Part shown: positions 24,118-40,315 of the stretch, in pieces
How positions within the stretch are numbered: position 1 is the stretch's first letter
Layout: the number at the start of each line of letters is the position of its first letter
Assembly: GCA_012295275.1 (NCBI GenBank)
Contig: CM022667.1
Location: 1,078,943 to 1,121,442, forward strand
DNA: 42,500 nucleotides
Direction of reading: 5' to 3'
Origin: Chrysomallon squamiferum
Lineage: Eukaryota > Mollusca > Gastropoda > Neomphalida > Peltospiridae
The notes under the pieces: model-generated
Told to the model about the DNA's origin: nothing
The model's database searches: none
Seen by the model: the letters and a program-made list of their open reading frames with translations, nothing else
Position numbers and translations under genes: made by a program

Positions 24118-25397
24118 ACTTTTAGTTGCAAACTTTAATGAGCAGAATATGTAAGACATTTCCTTCTTTCACCTGCAATTAAAACAAAATAATAATAATA
24201 AAACTAAAAGAAAAACTGAAAAGAAAAGAAAAAGCTTATAACCATTGTGGAGGTGTAGGAAGCTGATAACAGAACAGTAACATTAAATCTCAATTAATAA
24301 ATAAAACAATCAATACTAAGTACAGAGTTACATATTAAAAAAAAAATAAAAAAAATAAAATAAAATAAAGAAAAAATAAAACTGGTAACTCAGCCTTTAT
24401 AGTAATTTTGCAATTATTGTTTTAACATTTAAATTAACAATTTTATACACTATAGGCTGAAGTATTTGAGAAAGGAAAACATATTCTATTTAAAGATTAA
24501 CTCAATTTATTATGATATGTTTTGTATGATAATGAAAAAAGAAATTTAAGTAAACTATTTTTTTTCAATTAGCAATAAAAACCTATTTTTTTATGCAGAA
24601 AATACTAAGAATTTTGATATATTATTAATGGGAACTGTTGTAACTGCCAGAGAATGTTTGTTACTCTTATGAAGGGAGATGGGTCTCAGATCAGTACTTT
24701 TCTTTGAACATTTCAGTTATTTCCCGTTCCAACCAGCATCCAGGTTTGTTAATGAAAAGGATATAAGAGAATAAGAGAAATCCTTTAGTAACTCATTTCC
24801 TCTCTAGTTATTTTTGTAAATCATGACATAAGATATATTGGATATTGATGGATTGTCAATCCAGTTGTCTGCAAGAAAGGTTCTGAATTATTTTCTGTAA
24901 CATTGACAAATATCTTATTTTTAATAAAATACCTCAAACAAAGTGGTGTATTAAAGAAAACAAGCAATATTTTATTAATTAAATAAATAAATAAATAAAT
25001 AAGGAAAGAAAGAAAGAAAGAAAAAGAAAATAAATAAGTAAATAAAAATATTATGATTTCATAACAAACGCAGACAGAAAAATATCTGTTTGAACTTTAT
25101 CATTATTGTGATTATTTTTATAAAAGAAAATAAGAAAGAAAAGAAATCAAAGAAAACAAAATACAGCAACATATGTTAATAATAATAATAATAAAAATAT
25201 TTCATTAATTTAAAAATCTTTATTTCTCAACAGAAAATGTACAATTATTTATAAATAATAAAAAAACAAATTCAAATGATATGTAATTAAATAGTTAATT
25301 GAAATAGACATCTATTATAGGTATAATTACTTAAATTTAGCATATTCACAACAAAGTCTCAACTGAGTGCTTGACCAACTAAAAATGTATTTGAAAA

Positions 25398-25400
<3 letters not shown>
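24113..25400. other. Intergenic AT-rich stretch
   Basis: AAAT patches at 24340-24380 and 24979-25045, and an AAT run at 25179-25195. No gene is recognised. Confidence 0.5.
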
Positions 25401-25429
<29 letters not shown>

Positions 25430-25640
25430 ACCACTTATTTTGTATACTAATGACAATATGTTTTTATACTTTGACTTGTTTATTTTATACAATTATGACA
25501 GTTAATTTTTATAATTTAAAGTCTTATTTTATATACTTCTTACATATGGCCATATTTATATTTTTATACTTTTGTTTATTTTATATATTTATAACAGTAA
25601 ATATTTATATTTCTGTTATTTTAAATATTTATGACAGTCT
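25401..25640. repeat. (TA)n and degenerate tandem repeat
   Basis: A TA run at 25401-25430 is followed by about four diverged units of roughly 55 bases built on TATTTTATA..TTATGACAGT and AATTTTTATA. Confidence 0.55.
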
Positions 25641-26280
25641 AATAACTGTTAATATTAAAATAATGATTATCTGTTACTATTATAATTTTAATCACAGGTA
25701 TAAGCTGAAGCACAACTGGCATAACACTAGTTATTATTATTTTTTTTTAAATCCTGAGCAATAAAATGATAAACTGACAGAAAATAAATTAATTTTAAAA
25801 AACTCTCATCATTTTATATCACATTTTTATTAAAACAAAAGAGAAATAATTTATAAAAATAAATGTTCTTGTTTTTATCAACAGAATTTTGTTGAACTGA
25901 TATTTCAAGGGAAGCAACTCCAAAATACGAATGTCAAGAATAAATTTAATAATAAAATAAAAAGGATCGTCCACTCAGATATGTATATAAATCTGTTTGT
26001 GAAATGTTAATAAACATTAGGCATATATATGAAGAACTCCATCACAGAAAAAAATGTTGGCAAATGTTAATTGTACATTTTATTAAACATAAAAACACAC
26101 AGTCTGATAAATAATGGTTTCTGTATTTACAAATTATTCTACAAAACAAAATTGCTACAGAGCAAAGGGTTTATTTTGCCATTTCATATACATATTCCTT
26201 TATTTCACTACACATTTAGGACATTTAAAGATTTTTGAAATAATATCCATAGCAGCCATACACAATTTAATATAATTAAA
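25641..26280. other. Intergenic stretch downstream of CCDC113
   Basis: AT-rich sequence without a supported gene. The presumed CCDC113 3' end lies just to the right. Confidence 0.45.
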
Positions 26281-26283
26281 GAT

Positions 26284-26289
26284 TTTATT
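26284..26289 (-). terminator. Candidate CCDC113 polyadenylation signal
   Basis: AATAAA on the minus strand (TTTATT on the plus strand), the first after the stop codon at 26703-26701, about 415 bases downstream. Confidence 0.4.
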
Positions 26290-26700
26290 GCAAATTTTGT
26301 TTTTAATAAATTATCCTGAGAAAAAAATATATATAAAAATAATGAAACAAACATATTCCAAAAATGAAGATGATAGTAAATAAATAAATAAAAAAAAAAT
26401 TATACGATTTCCAAGAATATACAGAAAGAAAAATATCTATTTGAACTTTATCTTTGTGTCTTTGATAACAACAATAACAACAAGAAGAAGAATTAGTGGC
26501 AATTAAAAAAAACAAATTCTATTTTGGCTGAACTAAAAATAAATTTAAAAACAAAATAAACGTCCATCTCTATTTAATACTGCATGGAATGGAATGTAAG
26601 TGATACCTATTACAGGTATAAAGATACACAAGGTAAGTTACACCTGTACAGGTAGACAAAAATATACACACAGGTGAGAAAATAATATTATCTGTGATAT

Positions 26701-26781
26701 TCAGGCCACTCTCCAAGGATCAGAAATGCCACTGCCCCTTTGTATTTGATTCCAAGTTTTTCTGTTTGTTTTCAGAGCCAT
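26701..26781 (-). CDS. CCDC113: CCDC113 exon 8 (residues 354-379 and stop)
   Basis: The acceptor is TTGTTTCAG. The exon encodes MALKTNRKTWN, matching the human MSLKGHRKAWN segment, then about 15 residues that differ from the vertebrate tail, and TGA at 26703-26701. Confidence 0.9.
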   Translation of the reverse strand: MALKTNRKTWNQIQRGSGISDPWRVA

Positions 26782-29700
26782 CTGAAACAAAAGAGTTAAA
26801 TTTTTAACAAAAATAAGGTAAAACTGATTTTAAAAAGTTCTTGCACATATTTCTTTAATTATGTTTATATTTTTTTTTAATAAACTGTGAGTGTATTTGT
26901 TTGTGTAAATATGTATAAGAAAAATGGGTATGTGCTTATGTACATACATCATAATCTGTATATCTGTTATTATTATTATTTTTATTTTTATTATTATTAT
27001 TATTATTACTATTTAACTCATACATAATTTCTTTTTTCTTCTTAATAAAGATATTTAAAAATCCTTAACAGCATTACTAATGCAGACCCATGAGTCTGCA
27101 GGGATTTTATCTATTATTTTTATTATGCACAGTTTTGTTCTCGTATACTTTTTAATGCTCAAACATTAACTTTAACGCAATTTTTTTTTACATATTCATT
27201 ATTTTTCACTTACGTCTGCAATTTCTACTTTTCTTTCCCAGCTCTTGACCTTCTTCTTGATCTCGTAGAGGTCTGCTTTCTCGTGCACATACTGCATGAC
27301 CTCGGGCACTCGGAAGTCGGCCAGCTCCTGTCGAAGTTTGCGATTTATTGTCTCAGCCTTCGCACGCTCCTGCAGAATATAAAATACAAGTTGTGTTACA
27401 GCATTAAATTAAAAGTATATTAAAGCATGATATTAACATTTTTGTAGATTAATACACAATACCATATAATTATGTTACTCTCAGTTTATAATATTGCTTG
27501 AGTTATAAATTGCTTGGCACAGTTCATAGTTTGTTCTGTCCAGTTTATAAATTGTTCTGCACAGTTTATAGATTGTTCTGCACAGACTTTAAATTGACAA
27601 ATGGGCTGCCCATTTTAAAAACAGATGTGATTGAACTGTGAAATAATATGAAAAGATGCAGTTACATTATTCTCTCAAATTTGAAATAACTTTTCTTTAC
27701 CCACACAGATATCACACTTTTAGCTGAAACTGTACGATTATAACTGAAATAATCTAAAAGAAGAAACTCACCACTTCAACAGTTTTTGTTTCTGAATCGA
27801 TTCTCCTGAGAAGATCATTTCTTGAGCTTATTTCTGTCTCCAGTCTTTCGGATTCCATTGTCAATGTGTGCAGTTTTTTCTACAATTAACAAATCATTTA
27901 CTGTTATACATTATTTGGCAGCATAACTGAATGAAGATTACAAAGGATTTTTCTTTTTTTTGTTCTTAATTCAGTCTAACTGAAACCGAGTGAGACAAAT
28001 CCAAAATTCCAACATAATGATTATAAATATTGTTATACTAGAATAATTGCTCATTTCCTAACTATTAGTTAACTTATATAAATAGAGAATCTGATTTTGT
28101 TTTAAAGAAATGAACAAAATTAAAAGAAAAATACTAACATAAACTTAAGTTTTCCTTATTATCATATTTAAATAGAGAATTTAAAAAGGATTTATTTTTA
28201 GAGTAAAAATACACAACAAACACTAGTTAATAATTCCAGAAATCTGTTACCATATTTAAACAGAGAATTTAAAAAATATTTTAAAAAAAAAGATAAGAAA
28301 ACAAGAAATGGCTAAAATTATTATTAATTATTCCATAACGCTATTACCACATTTATATAGAGAATTTAAATTAAATTTTTAAAATAATTTTTTTAAAAAT
28401 CACCTTGTATATGTTTAACACTTGAAGCGTGTTTCCAGCCATGAGTTTGAGGCGGAGCAGGTCCTGATTTCTTTCATCAATCTTCTCCAAGTACTGCTGA
28501 TTCTCAATCTTCAGCTGGTTAAAATCTACCTCATGCAGAACCTCACCCATCTCCTCTTTCTGAAATCACACATAAAAAATGTCAGAACGCTCTATTTTTA
28601 AAATGAACAAAATGCTTGAGGATTATGGGGTCAGTGTTTATGTTGCAATGAATTGGATTGCAATTTACAAAGACGGATGGATTAAGCAATGTTTGAAATT
28701 TGTTTTTGTGAAAAAGCTTGAAAAGAATGTTGTGATAAATGCAATAACTTATGCTGTATTTTTTAAAATCAAATAAATATATGAGGATTACAGAGAAAAT
28801 GCTTATCAAGTTATGAACTGGATTGTAAATTATGAAGTTCACAGATTAAATATTGTTTATAATTTGTTTTTGTGAAGAAAAAAAAACAAGCAAAAAATGA
28901 TAATAGATATTGTTAATATACATAAAGCTATTTTCTTTTATAATACTGAAGGTGTGTTTTATCCATTTAGTTACTGATGTAAGACTGTAAATTCAAATTA
29001 GTAATAATAATAATAATAATAAATGATTTTCCACTCCAGCCCAACTCTGTAAGAAAAAGGAAGCAACAGCAAAAGAAACAGATTAAAATTCAGAGAATAA
29101 GATAAAAAAAATAATATATATATCCAATATTAAATAAATAAAATATTTTTAAAACATTTAATTTAAATCTGTAGTCTTTACAAACCTGTTTTAACTGCAA
29201 ATGTAGCTTCTTCTTCTGAACCTTCAGTGTGGAGTTTTTTAGACGTAATTTTTCAATCAGAGTGTCCTGGCAACAGAAATAAAATATAAAAAAATAAAAA
29301 ATCTCATTTCAAAACAATCTATAATTTATTTCCTGTATATAAACAATTTGCTGAAGTTACAACATTAAACTGAAGAAAAATAATCCTGAAAAACATACCT
29401 AATTCTTGATACCCATGTATCACATTTATAACATATATAAAGCTTATGAAATTCCAGCTTGATCTGATGAATGTTTTTTTCAGTTATATTTGCAATAATT
29501 AATTATTTAAAAAATAAAACACATCATCAAGCTGACAAAGTCCTACAGGTTTATGGGTGATCAAGGCACTCAGTGTATTATAAACTGATCTAATACCTAG
29601 TGTTTTGCATAAAAAAAAGTTTTTAACATACCCTTGCTCTCAGTCTGTCTTCAAAGTATCGGATCACTTTTTCAGCTATCACTTTGCCTGTCCTTTGATT

Positions 29701-30958
29701 GACAGCTCCCTTCACTATATCTCTGTCAAATTCATACGACTCTTTTTTAATCTCAGCCAGTCGCAGGTCTGCCTCTTCCATTATTGCCTGACATATGAAA
29801 ATTAATATTCATAGATTTTATACTTACACTCACCAACATACATGATATACAGATAAATAGGAGATGTAATATGAATCAGAGAAAATGTAATTCTGATTGT
29901 GTAGATATGTATTGTATGTCTTGTATATAATGTATATGTGTGTGTTTTTAATGTTATGTTTGATCTGTGCATATATGTCCATATGTATATCTGTATGTGT
30001 TTATATTGTGTTTTGTATGTGTGTATATATGTGTGCATATTTGTACATACATCAACATTGTAACAATTATACCTTATAGGTATCAAGGACTTTCTCAGAC
30101 TCTTCATTTAATCTTTCAATCTCGTCTCGAAGCTCTTCAATTTCTCTCTGTGCTATATCACACTTCTGTTCGGCGGTCAGTTTGATCAGTCTGTCCATGG
30201 TGCTGCTCCTGGATTTGGACCGCCTCCTGCCGACGCTGCGCACCTCTTGCTGCACCAACACTGTGCCTGGAGCTGGCACTTGTAGCGATGTCCCAGTGAC
30301 ATCTTTAGTGGGTTCGACTCGTTTGAGGAACCTCTCAAACATCTGAGTCTCTGCAGCCAGAACTTCATTGGCTCGTCTGTTAGAAAGAAAGAAGAAGAAG
30401 AAGAAAAAAAAAAAGAAATTTAAAAAAATGTTTTTCATGTTACAGAAGATTAAAGGAGCTTTTATAATTAATACTAGTAGTATTGAATATGTACATTGCT
30501 GCATAGATTTGTAGAAACAGAGATCTGTTTCATGAATAAAATACATACAAATAATCTCTCTTATTATTAATATAACATTTTATAAAGTAAGTTTATTTTT
30601 ATTTTTCATTTTTTTACTTTTGTTTTTATATATTTATTTGTTATTGTTGCCGTTGCGACGAACATGTATATGTACGTAGATATATTGTGTGAGAGTCCGA
30701 GTGTGTATGCGAGTGTTAACATAAAATGATAAACAGACAAGTAAAAAATATTCGATCATTTCATGTTAATGCTAAGATATAGGCATAATACAGAATACTA
30801 CTTTGAATGTTATATTTATGAAAATGTTACTGAAATTATAAAAATGAAAACAATTCTTACTGTGTCTCTTCCACCAACTGATATAACTGTTCATTTGTGA
30901 GATCTTGAAGAGGATCTTCTGCAGTATCGGTGCTGGTACTTCCTCTATCCGACTCCAT
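26701..30958 (-). CDS. CCDC113: CCDC113/CFAP263, ciliary coiled-coil protein (8 exons, complete)
   Basis: Coding exons in transcript order are 30958-30861, 30376-30073, 29787-29632, 29266-29186, 28559-28404, 27879-27772, 27369-27214 and 26781-26701. All introns are GT-AG and the joined frame is 379 codons plus TGA; human CCDC113 is about 377 residues, so the gene looks full length. Recognition rests on several conserved blocks: GRRRSKSR followed by MDR..LTAEQK (residues 82 to about 104), EKLRLKN (exon 4), VDFNQLKIEN and GNTLQVLN (exon 5), and RVPEVMQYV with WERKVEIA (exon 7). The protein is almost entirely charged coiled coil, with no signal peptide or membrane span. From the family: CCDC113 pairs with CCDC96 in motile-cilium axonemes and is also found at centriolar satellites. 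A minus-strand X-box lies just upstream of the ATG. No frame break is seen. The first downstream AATAAA on the minus strand is near 26284-26289, implying a 3'UTR of about 400 bases. Confidence 0.95.
27214..27369 (-). CDS. CCDC113: CCDC113 exon 7 (residues 302-353)
   Basis: Acceptor TTCTGCAG, donor GAC/GTAAGT, 156 bp, phase 0 on both sides. It encodes AKAETINRKLRQELADFRVP, then EVMQYVHEK and WERKVEIAD, diagnostic of the family. Its base composition is more GC-rich than the surrounding introns. Confidence 0.93.
27495..27590. repeat. Short tandem repeat in CCDC113 intron 6
   Basis: About four units of 22-26 bases built on CAGTTTATAAATTGTTCTGC. Confidence 0.7.
27772..27879 (-). CDS. CCDC113: CCDC113 exon 6 (residues 266-301)
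   Basis: Acceptor AATTGTAG, donor GTG/GTGAGT, 108 bp, phase 0 on both sides. It encodes a charged helix (KKLHTLTMESERLETEI and RNDLLRRIDSETKTVEV) matching the human SKLHKAMEIYLNLDKEI and RKELLEKIEKETLQVEE region. Confidence 0.91.
28075..28385. repeat. Diverged direct repeats in CCDC113 intron 5
   Basis: ATATTTAAATAGAGAATTTAA and close variants occur near 28075, 28168, 28252 and 28350, spaced about 85-100 bases. They fall between exons 5 and 6 and do not disturb coding sequence. Confidence 0.6.
28404..28559 (-). CDS. CCDC113: CCDC113 exon 5 (residues 214-265)
   Basis: Acceptor GATTTCAG, donor AAG/GTGATT, 156 bp, phase 0 on both sides. It contains VDFNQLKIEN and GNTLQVLNIYK, the most conserved part of the family. 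Confidence 0.93.
28615..28885. repeat. Two-copy duplication in CCDC113 intron 4
   Basis: TGAGGATTA, GAATTGGATTGCAATTTA and AATTTGTTTTTGTGAA in the first copy are repeated with changes about 168 bases later (TGAGGATTA, GAACTGGATTGTAAATTA, AATTTGTTTTTGTGAA). Confidence 0.65.
29186..29266 (-). CDS. CCDC113: CCDC113 exon 4 (residues 187-213)
   Basis: Acceptor TTGCCAG, donor CAG/GTTTGT, 81 bp, phase 0 on both sides. It encodes EKLRLKNSTLKVQKKKLHLQ, nearly identical to the corresponding human coiled-coil segment. Confidence 0.92.
29632..29787 (-). CDS. CCDC113: CCDC113 exon 3 (residues 135-186)
   Basis: Acceptor ATATGTCAG, donor AGG/GTATGT, 156 bp, phase 0 on both sides. It encodes AIMEEADLR and VIAEKVIRYFEDRLR, which align with the human AIIEEAEIR and QKVMKYIEDMNRR blocks. 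Confidence 0.92.
30073..30376 (-). CDS. CCDC113: CCDC113 exon 2 (residues 33-134)
   Basis: The acceptor is a pyrimidine tract ending TAACAG; the donor is AAG/GTATAA. The exon carries the ETQMFERFL helix, a proline-rich linker, the basic GRRRSKSR motif (residues 82-89) and the start of the main coiled coil (LTAEQK onward). It ends on a codon boundary. Confidence 0.93.
30861..30958 (-). CDS. CCDC113: CCDC113 exon 1 (residues 1-32)
   Basis: Starts with ATG at 30958-30956, encoding an acidic, serine/threonine-rich N-terminus followed by a short helix ending in LVEET. It ends with two bases (CA) of a split Gln codon before the donor GTAAGA. This ATG is chosen because it opens the only frame that joins exon 2, and the total length then matches the family. 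Confidence 0.9.
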
Positions 30959-30970
30959 TTTGGTTTACTT

Positions 30971-30984
30971 GTTGCTATAGAAAT
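30971..30984 (-). promoter_or_regulatory. RFX X-box upstream of CCDC113
   Basis: On the minus strand the 14 bases read ATTTCTATAGCAAC, fitting the X-box consensus RYYNYYATRRNRAC at every position. It lies 13 bases upstream of the CCDC113 ATG. RFX factors control cilium genes in animals, so the position and the gene's role agree. RFX binding itself is inferred. Confidence 0.6.
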
Positions 30985-32190
30985 ATACGGGCATTTATCC
31001 CGGAAGAGACCGTTCAAAACATAAACAAAATACAAGTCAAAATAATCGCGAACAACTAAAATCAAAACTATAATATTATTACAATTAGTAGTAACAAATT
31101 TGGTACAGTTTTATTAATGACTATATATATTTTTTATTATTTTTTTTAAAGAAGAAAACAAAACAATATGATATTAGGTGATACAAGCGATATCCAAGCA
31201 AAGATAACTCTACCTAGAATGCATTTTGTACCACTTTTTTTTCTGATTCATTTTCATTTCGTAGAACCAAATTTGTTTTCTGTTAAAAAAAAAAATAATA
31301 ATAATAATAAAAAAAATAATATCTTGTGAACCGTTATTTTTTAGCCATATCGAAGGAAGTGCATTTTATATCTGCACTTTAAAAATATTTTATCAAATCC
31401 TTTAGCTTTGTTCCTCAAACACGCGCACACACACACATAGACAATCTTCGTTTAGGCATAAAGTGTTTTTTTCGTTAAGAAATTAAAATGTATTGGTTTG
31501 TTATTTCTAGATTTAATATAATAATAATAATAATAAGTAAATAAATACAATTCTAAGACACAGCTGTTAAATGTTTGCACGTGACGTGATAGAAGTAATA
31601 ATGATAAAAAAAATATATATAGAAGAAAAAAGTAATAATATAAAATAAATTGGTATGATGTCGAAACAAATTTTTCTTAAACCCGGAAAACGGTTATAAT
31701 ATGTGTGTTTTTATGTATGTACGTACGTGTGTATGTAAAATATACGTGAACGATTGTTCATTTCAGCGAAGTCATAGATAAGTAACCTAATTATAAATGA
31801 AAGAAATCGATATCAGCATGAAAATATGAGTATAAAACTTGAACGAAAAAGATGAAAGAAACTAATAAAAAAAACTAAAAAAAACTGATATCTGATAGTC
31901 AATTTAACATTCTGTTTAGAGTCAGTTTAGACGTACCAGTGAAAATATGGTGTTTCGTTTTAGATTCTAAAGAATTGGATATTTTAGCATCATTTTATTC
32001 TGATATTTTCTTTCTGACGGCTATAAATATTTCTCTGGTAATTGTTTGGGAATGGAATACAAATGTAAACTGTTATTGATAAACACTTATAAATGTTTTC
32101 TAAACAATTTAACACGGTTAAATTAAACGCAGTCCGTAGGAAGCACTGGTTCGTTATTTCCCATCTTGAACTTAATTCGTAATGAAACAG
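30985..32190. other. Intergenic region between the divergent genes
   Basis: AT-rich with small AAT runs (31295-31315, 31522-31536) and an ACGTACGT word near 31720. No exon is recognised. Confidence 0.5.
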
Positions 32191-32345
32191 CAACAACTAC
32201 AACAACAGTGACAATAATAACAGCAGAAGCAACAAGAAAAACAACAACAGCAACATCATCAGCAACAACAGCAACATCATCAGCAACAACAACAACAATA
32301 ATAATAATAACAACAACTACAATAATAATTACAGTAATAATCATT
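32190..32345. repeat. CAA/CAG/ATC triplet tract
   Basis: About 150 bases of ACA, GCA, ATC and AAT triplets, including the repeated 24-base phrase around ATCATCAGCAACAACAGCA. It gives a poly-Thr frame one way and a poly-Val frame the other. Confidence 0.9.
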
Positions 32346-32439
32346 CATTTTTAACGCTGGTCATTTTTTCACCATACAGTCAATATTTGAATTCTCATTA
32401 ATTTGTATTATGGTTCTAATTTGGCGTGAATGTTCATTA

Positions 32440-32596
32440 ACCATCGGAGACAGACGAGTCGACGCGCATCCATTAGTTTCAATCAAGAAACGGATCTCGT
32501 AGAACGCAGTGAAAAAGAAAAAGAAAAAAGGGGGCAGCCGAATGGACGCGTTCGATTCTGCAGTACACGGCACGCAACAACCATCCGAGTAATAAG
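32440..32596 (+). promoter_or_regulatory. Possible untranslated first exon/promoter of the PstS-like receptor gene
   Basis: This segment has many CpGs in an otherwise AT-rich region and ends in a donor-like AATAAG/GTAATA (exon end 32596). The receptor's coding exon 1 is preceded by an acceptor, so an upstream untranslated exon is expected. This is the best candidate seen, but the join is inferred only. Confidence 0.3.
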
Positions 32597-32803
32597 GTAA
32601 TATATTTTGTCATCCATTTTTGATTCGTGAGATTTGAATTGATTTTGACTTCCAGTGAACAGGATTTCAAGAGTATTTATTTTTATTTATTTTTTCTGTT
32701 CGTTCTGTGATATTTCTTTTCGATAATTATCGTCAAAAACAGAAGTTTAAATGATATATGGGTATAAGTATAAACACTAACTTCTCCTAGATATTACATA
32801 TGA

Positions 32804-32809
<6 letters not shown>

Positions 32810-32862
<53 letters not shown>
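32810..32862. repeat. (ATT)n microsatellite
   Basis: About 17 TTA units. Confidence 0.97.
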
Positions 32863-33050
32863 ATTTTTAGTGATATTGTAAATCCTGATAGTTTCTGTTA
32901 TTTTCAGGACCGCTTAATTGATTCATATCACATATCTGCTTTATTGAATTTAATATTAGATTTATATTTTAAAATATAGGGGAAAAGGTAGGTGTTTTAT
33001 ATTTCAGAATAATTATTTTTATCGCCAGTGCTCAGTCTTAGGTTAAAATG

Positions 33051-33180
33051 GGTTGATTAATATTTAACTGTAGATTAAAACGGTTGCTTAACGTTTAAAT
33101 GTAGACGAAAATACGTACATTTAACTGTGTTGACTAACATTTAAGTGTAGACCAAAACGTTTTGATTAACGCTTTACTAA
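33051..33180. repeat. Diverged short tandem repeat
   Basis: Four related units (GGTTGATTAATATTTAACTG, GGTTGCTTAACGTTTAAATG, TGTTGACTAACATTTAAGTG, then a partial one) start at about 33051, 33082, 33128 and 33159, each with a TAGAYNAAAA stretch. Confidence 0.65.
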
Positions 33181-33269
33181 CATATTAAAAACGTGTTGAA
33201 TGCATGTTATTATTTTTTTTATTATTATTTTTTCCTCGATTAATTTTTGTTTTATTTAAATAACTGATG

Positions 33270-33271
<2 letters not shown>

Positions 33272-33301
<30 letters not shown>
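33272..33301. repeat. (CA)n microsatellite
   Basis: Fifteen CA units. Confidence 0.96.
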
Positions 33302-33303
<2 letters not shown>

Positions 33304-33530
33304 TTTCTTTTTAAACCTCTTTGTAACGAGAATAACAAAAATGTATCCATTTTGTAATGATATTGATCAATAAAGTATAAGATATCGTATTAATAATATA
33401 AGAAGAAATACTGTAAATCCTTCTGCATACTTTTATTATTATTATTATTATCACTGTAGTTGTTATATTTTTGTGTTCGTTTTGTTTGTTGGTTTTCTAA
33501 ACAACAAAATCAAACCGTTTAAAAATATCT

Positions 33531-33575
33531 GGACGCCGCCATTTTTTATCTTTTAGTGACGTCAACGCGTGGAAG
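33531..33575. promoter_or_regulatory. CRE and YY1-like site
   Basis: GCCGCCATTTTT (YY1-like, from 33535) is followed by the full palindromic cAMP-response element TGACGTCA at 33557-33564 and a CpG-containing ACGCG. It lies about 0.9 kb upstream of the receptor's start codon. It could be an alternative promoter; direction is unknown. Confidence 0.35.
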
Positions 33576-34120
33576 TCGGATCTTTTTGTTCCAAAGTTTC
33601 GTTTTGTCTCGTCACATTCCAGTAATATGAAACAAAATAAAATATAAATAGTAACAGTCTCGAGATTGGATTTGTAATGTGATAACGTCATTAAAGGTAC
33701 AAGCTCACATCGTCATTGACACTATCTTTTGACACAGAGAGAAATAAATAGGACTCCTAATACACTGTATTTTGAGACGTGTGACTTCATATATTTGTTA
33801 ATGGTTTTTTTCTCTCTCTGTTAATGAAGAAAAAAGAAGAGAATATACATTTATTTAGTGTCTTTTATTTATTGCGCTGTGTGGTATGTATATTTTAAAT
33901 TAAAAAATGGTATATGAAGATGTTTGATTTAATCTGAAACGTTTAGTAATTTTTAAAGCTCTTGCATTATATAATATCAAAAATTATGTTAAAAAACAAA
34001 ACAACAACAACAAAACAACCCAAAACAAATCTCATTCTATACTCAGTCTCGATCTGTGAAGAAACTTATTGACAGTCCTTGATTTAATGATACTTGCTTA
34101 AGCTGTAATCATTTTCACTG
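33576..34120. other. Upstream region of the receptor gene
   Basis: AT-rich unique sequence between the CRE site and the GT repeat. If an upstream untranslated exon exists, this is intronic. Confidence 0.4.
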
Positions 34121-34130
34121 TGTGTGTGTG

Positions 34131-34162
<32 letters not shown>
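34121..34162. repeat. (GT)n microsatellite
   Basis: About 20 GT units with one TTG break, bordering the left arm of the inverted repeat. Confidence 0.95.
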
Positions 34163-34165
<3 letters not shown>

Positions 34166-34168
34166 ATT

Positions 34169-34402
34169 GAGTGTGTGGTAAAGTAGACTGGAGAGAAAGA
34201 AAATGGAGAAAACAACGAGAAAGAAACAGATTAAGATATAGAGAGACAGAAATAGAGCAAACTACATATATATATACTATCTATCTATCAGACTACATAT
34301 CTATGTATTTTACTCTCTTTTTATCTCTCTATAATCTTAATCTCTCTCTTTCTCTTTGTTTTATCCATTTTCTTTCTCTCCATTCTACTTTACCACACAC
34401 TC
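34169..34402. repeat. Long imperfect inverted repeat (hairpin or MITE-like)
   Basis: The left arm starting GAGTGTGTGGTAAAGTAGA at 34169 is mirrored by the right arm ending at 34402 as its reverse complement. Pairing continues with few mismatches for roughly 90-100 bases per arm (AATGGA, AAAACAA, GATTAAGA and TATAGAGAG all recur inverted). The loop, about 34265-34305, is TATA/CTAT-rich. The left flank is a GT repeat. No clear target-site duplication is seen. Confidence 0.7.
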
Positions 34403-34471
34403 ACATTAACAGAAACTGATTATAATTTACATTTCAATGTTGTTTTTTTTTTTTTTTTTTTTAGTTTGAAG

Positions 34472-40315
<5,844 letters not shown>

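Noticed and set aside
27214-29787. Tropomyosin, myosin or other generic coiled-coil identity for the minus-strand gene
   Set aside because: GRRRSKSR..MDR, VDFNQLKIEN, GNTLQVLN and WERKVEIA are specific to CCDC113, and total length agrees.
34466-34471. TTG start for the receptor giving two extra residues
   Set aside because: Animal genes start at ATG; the ATG at 34472 is two codons later and is followed by a good signal peptide.
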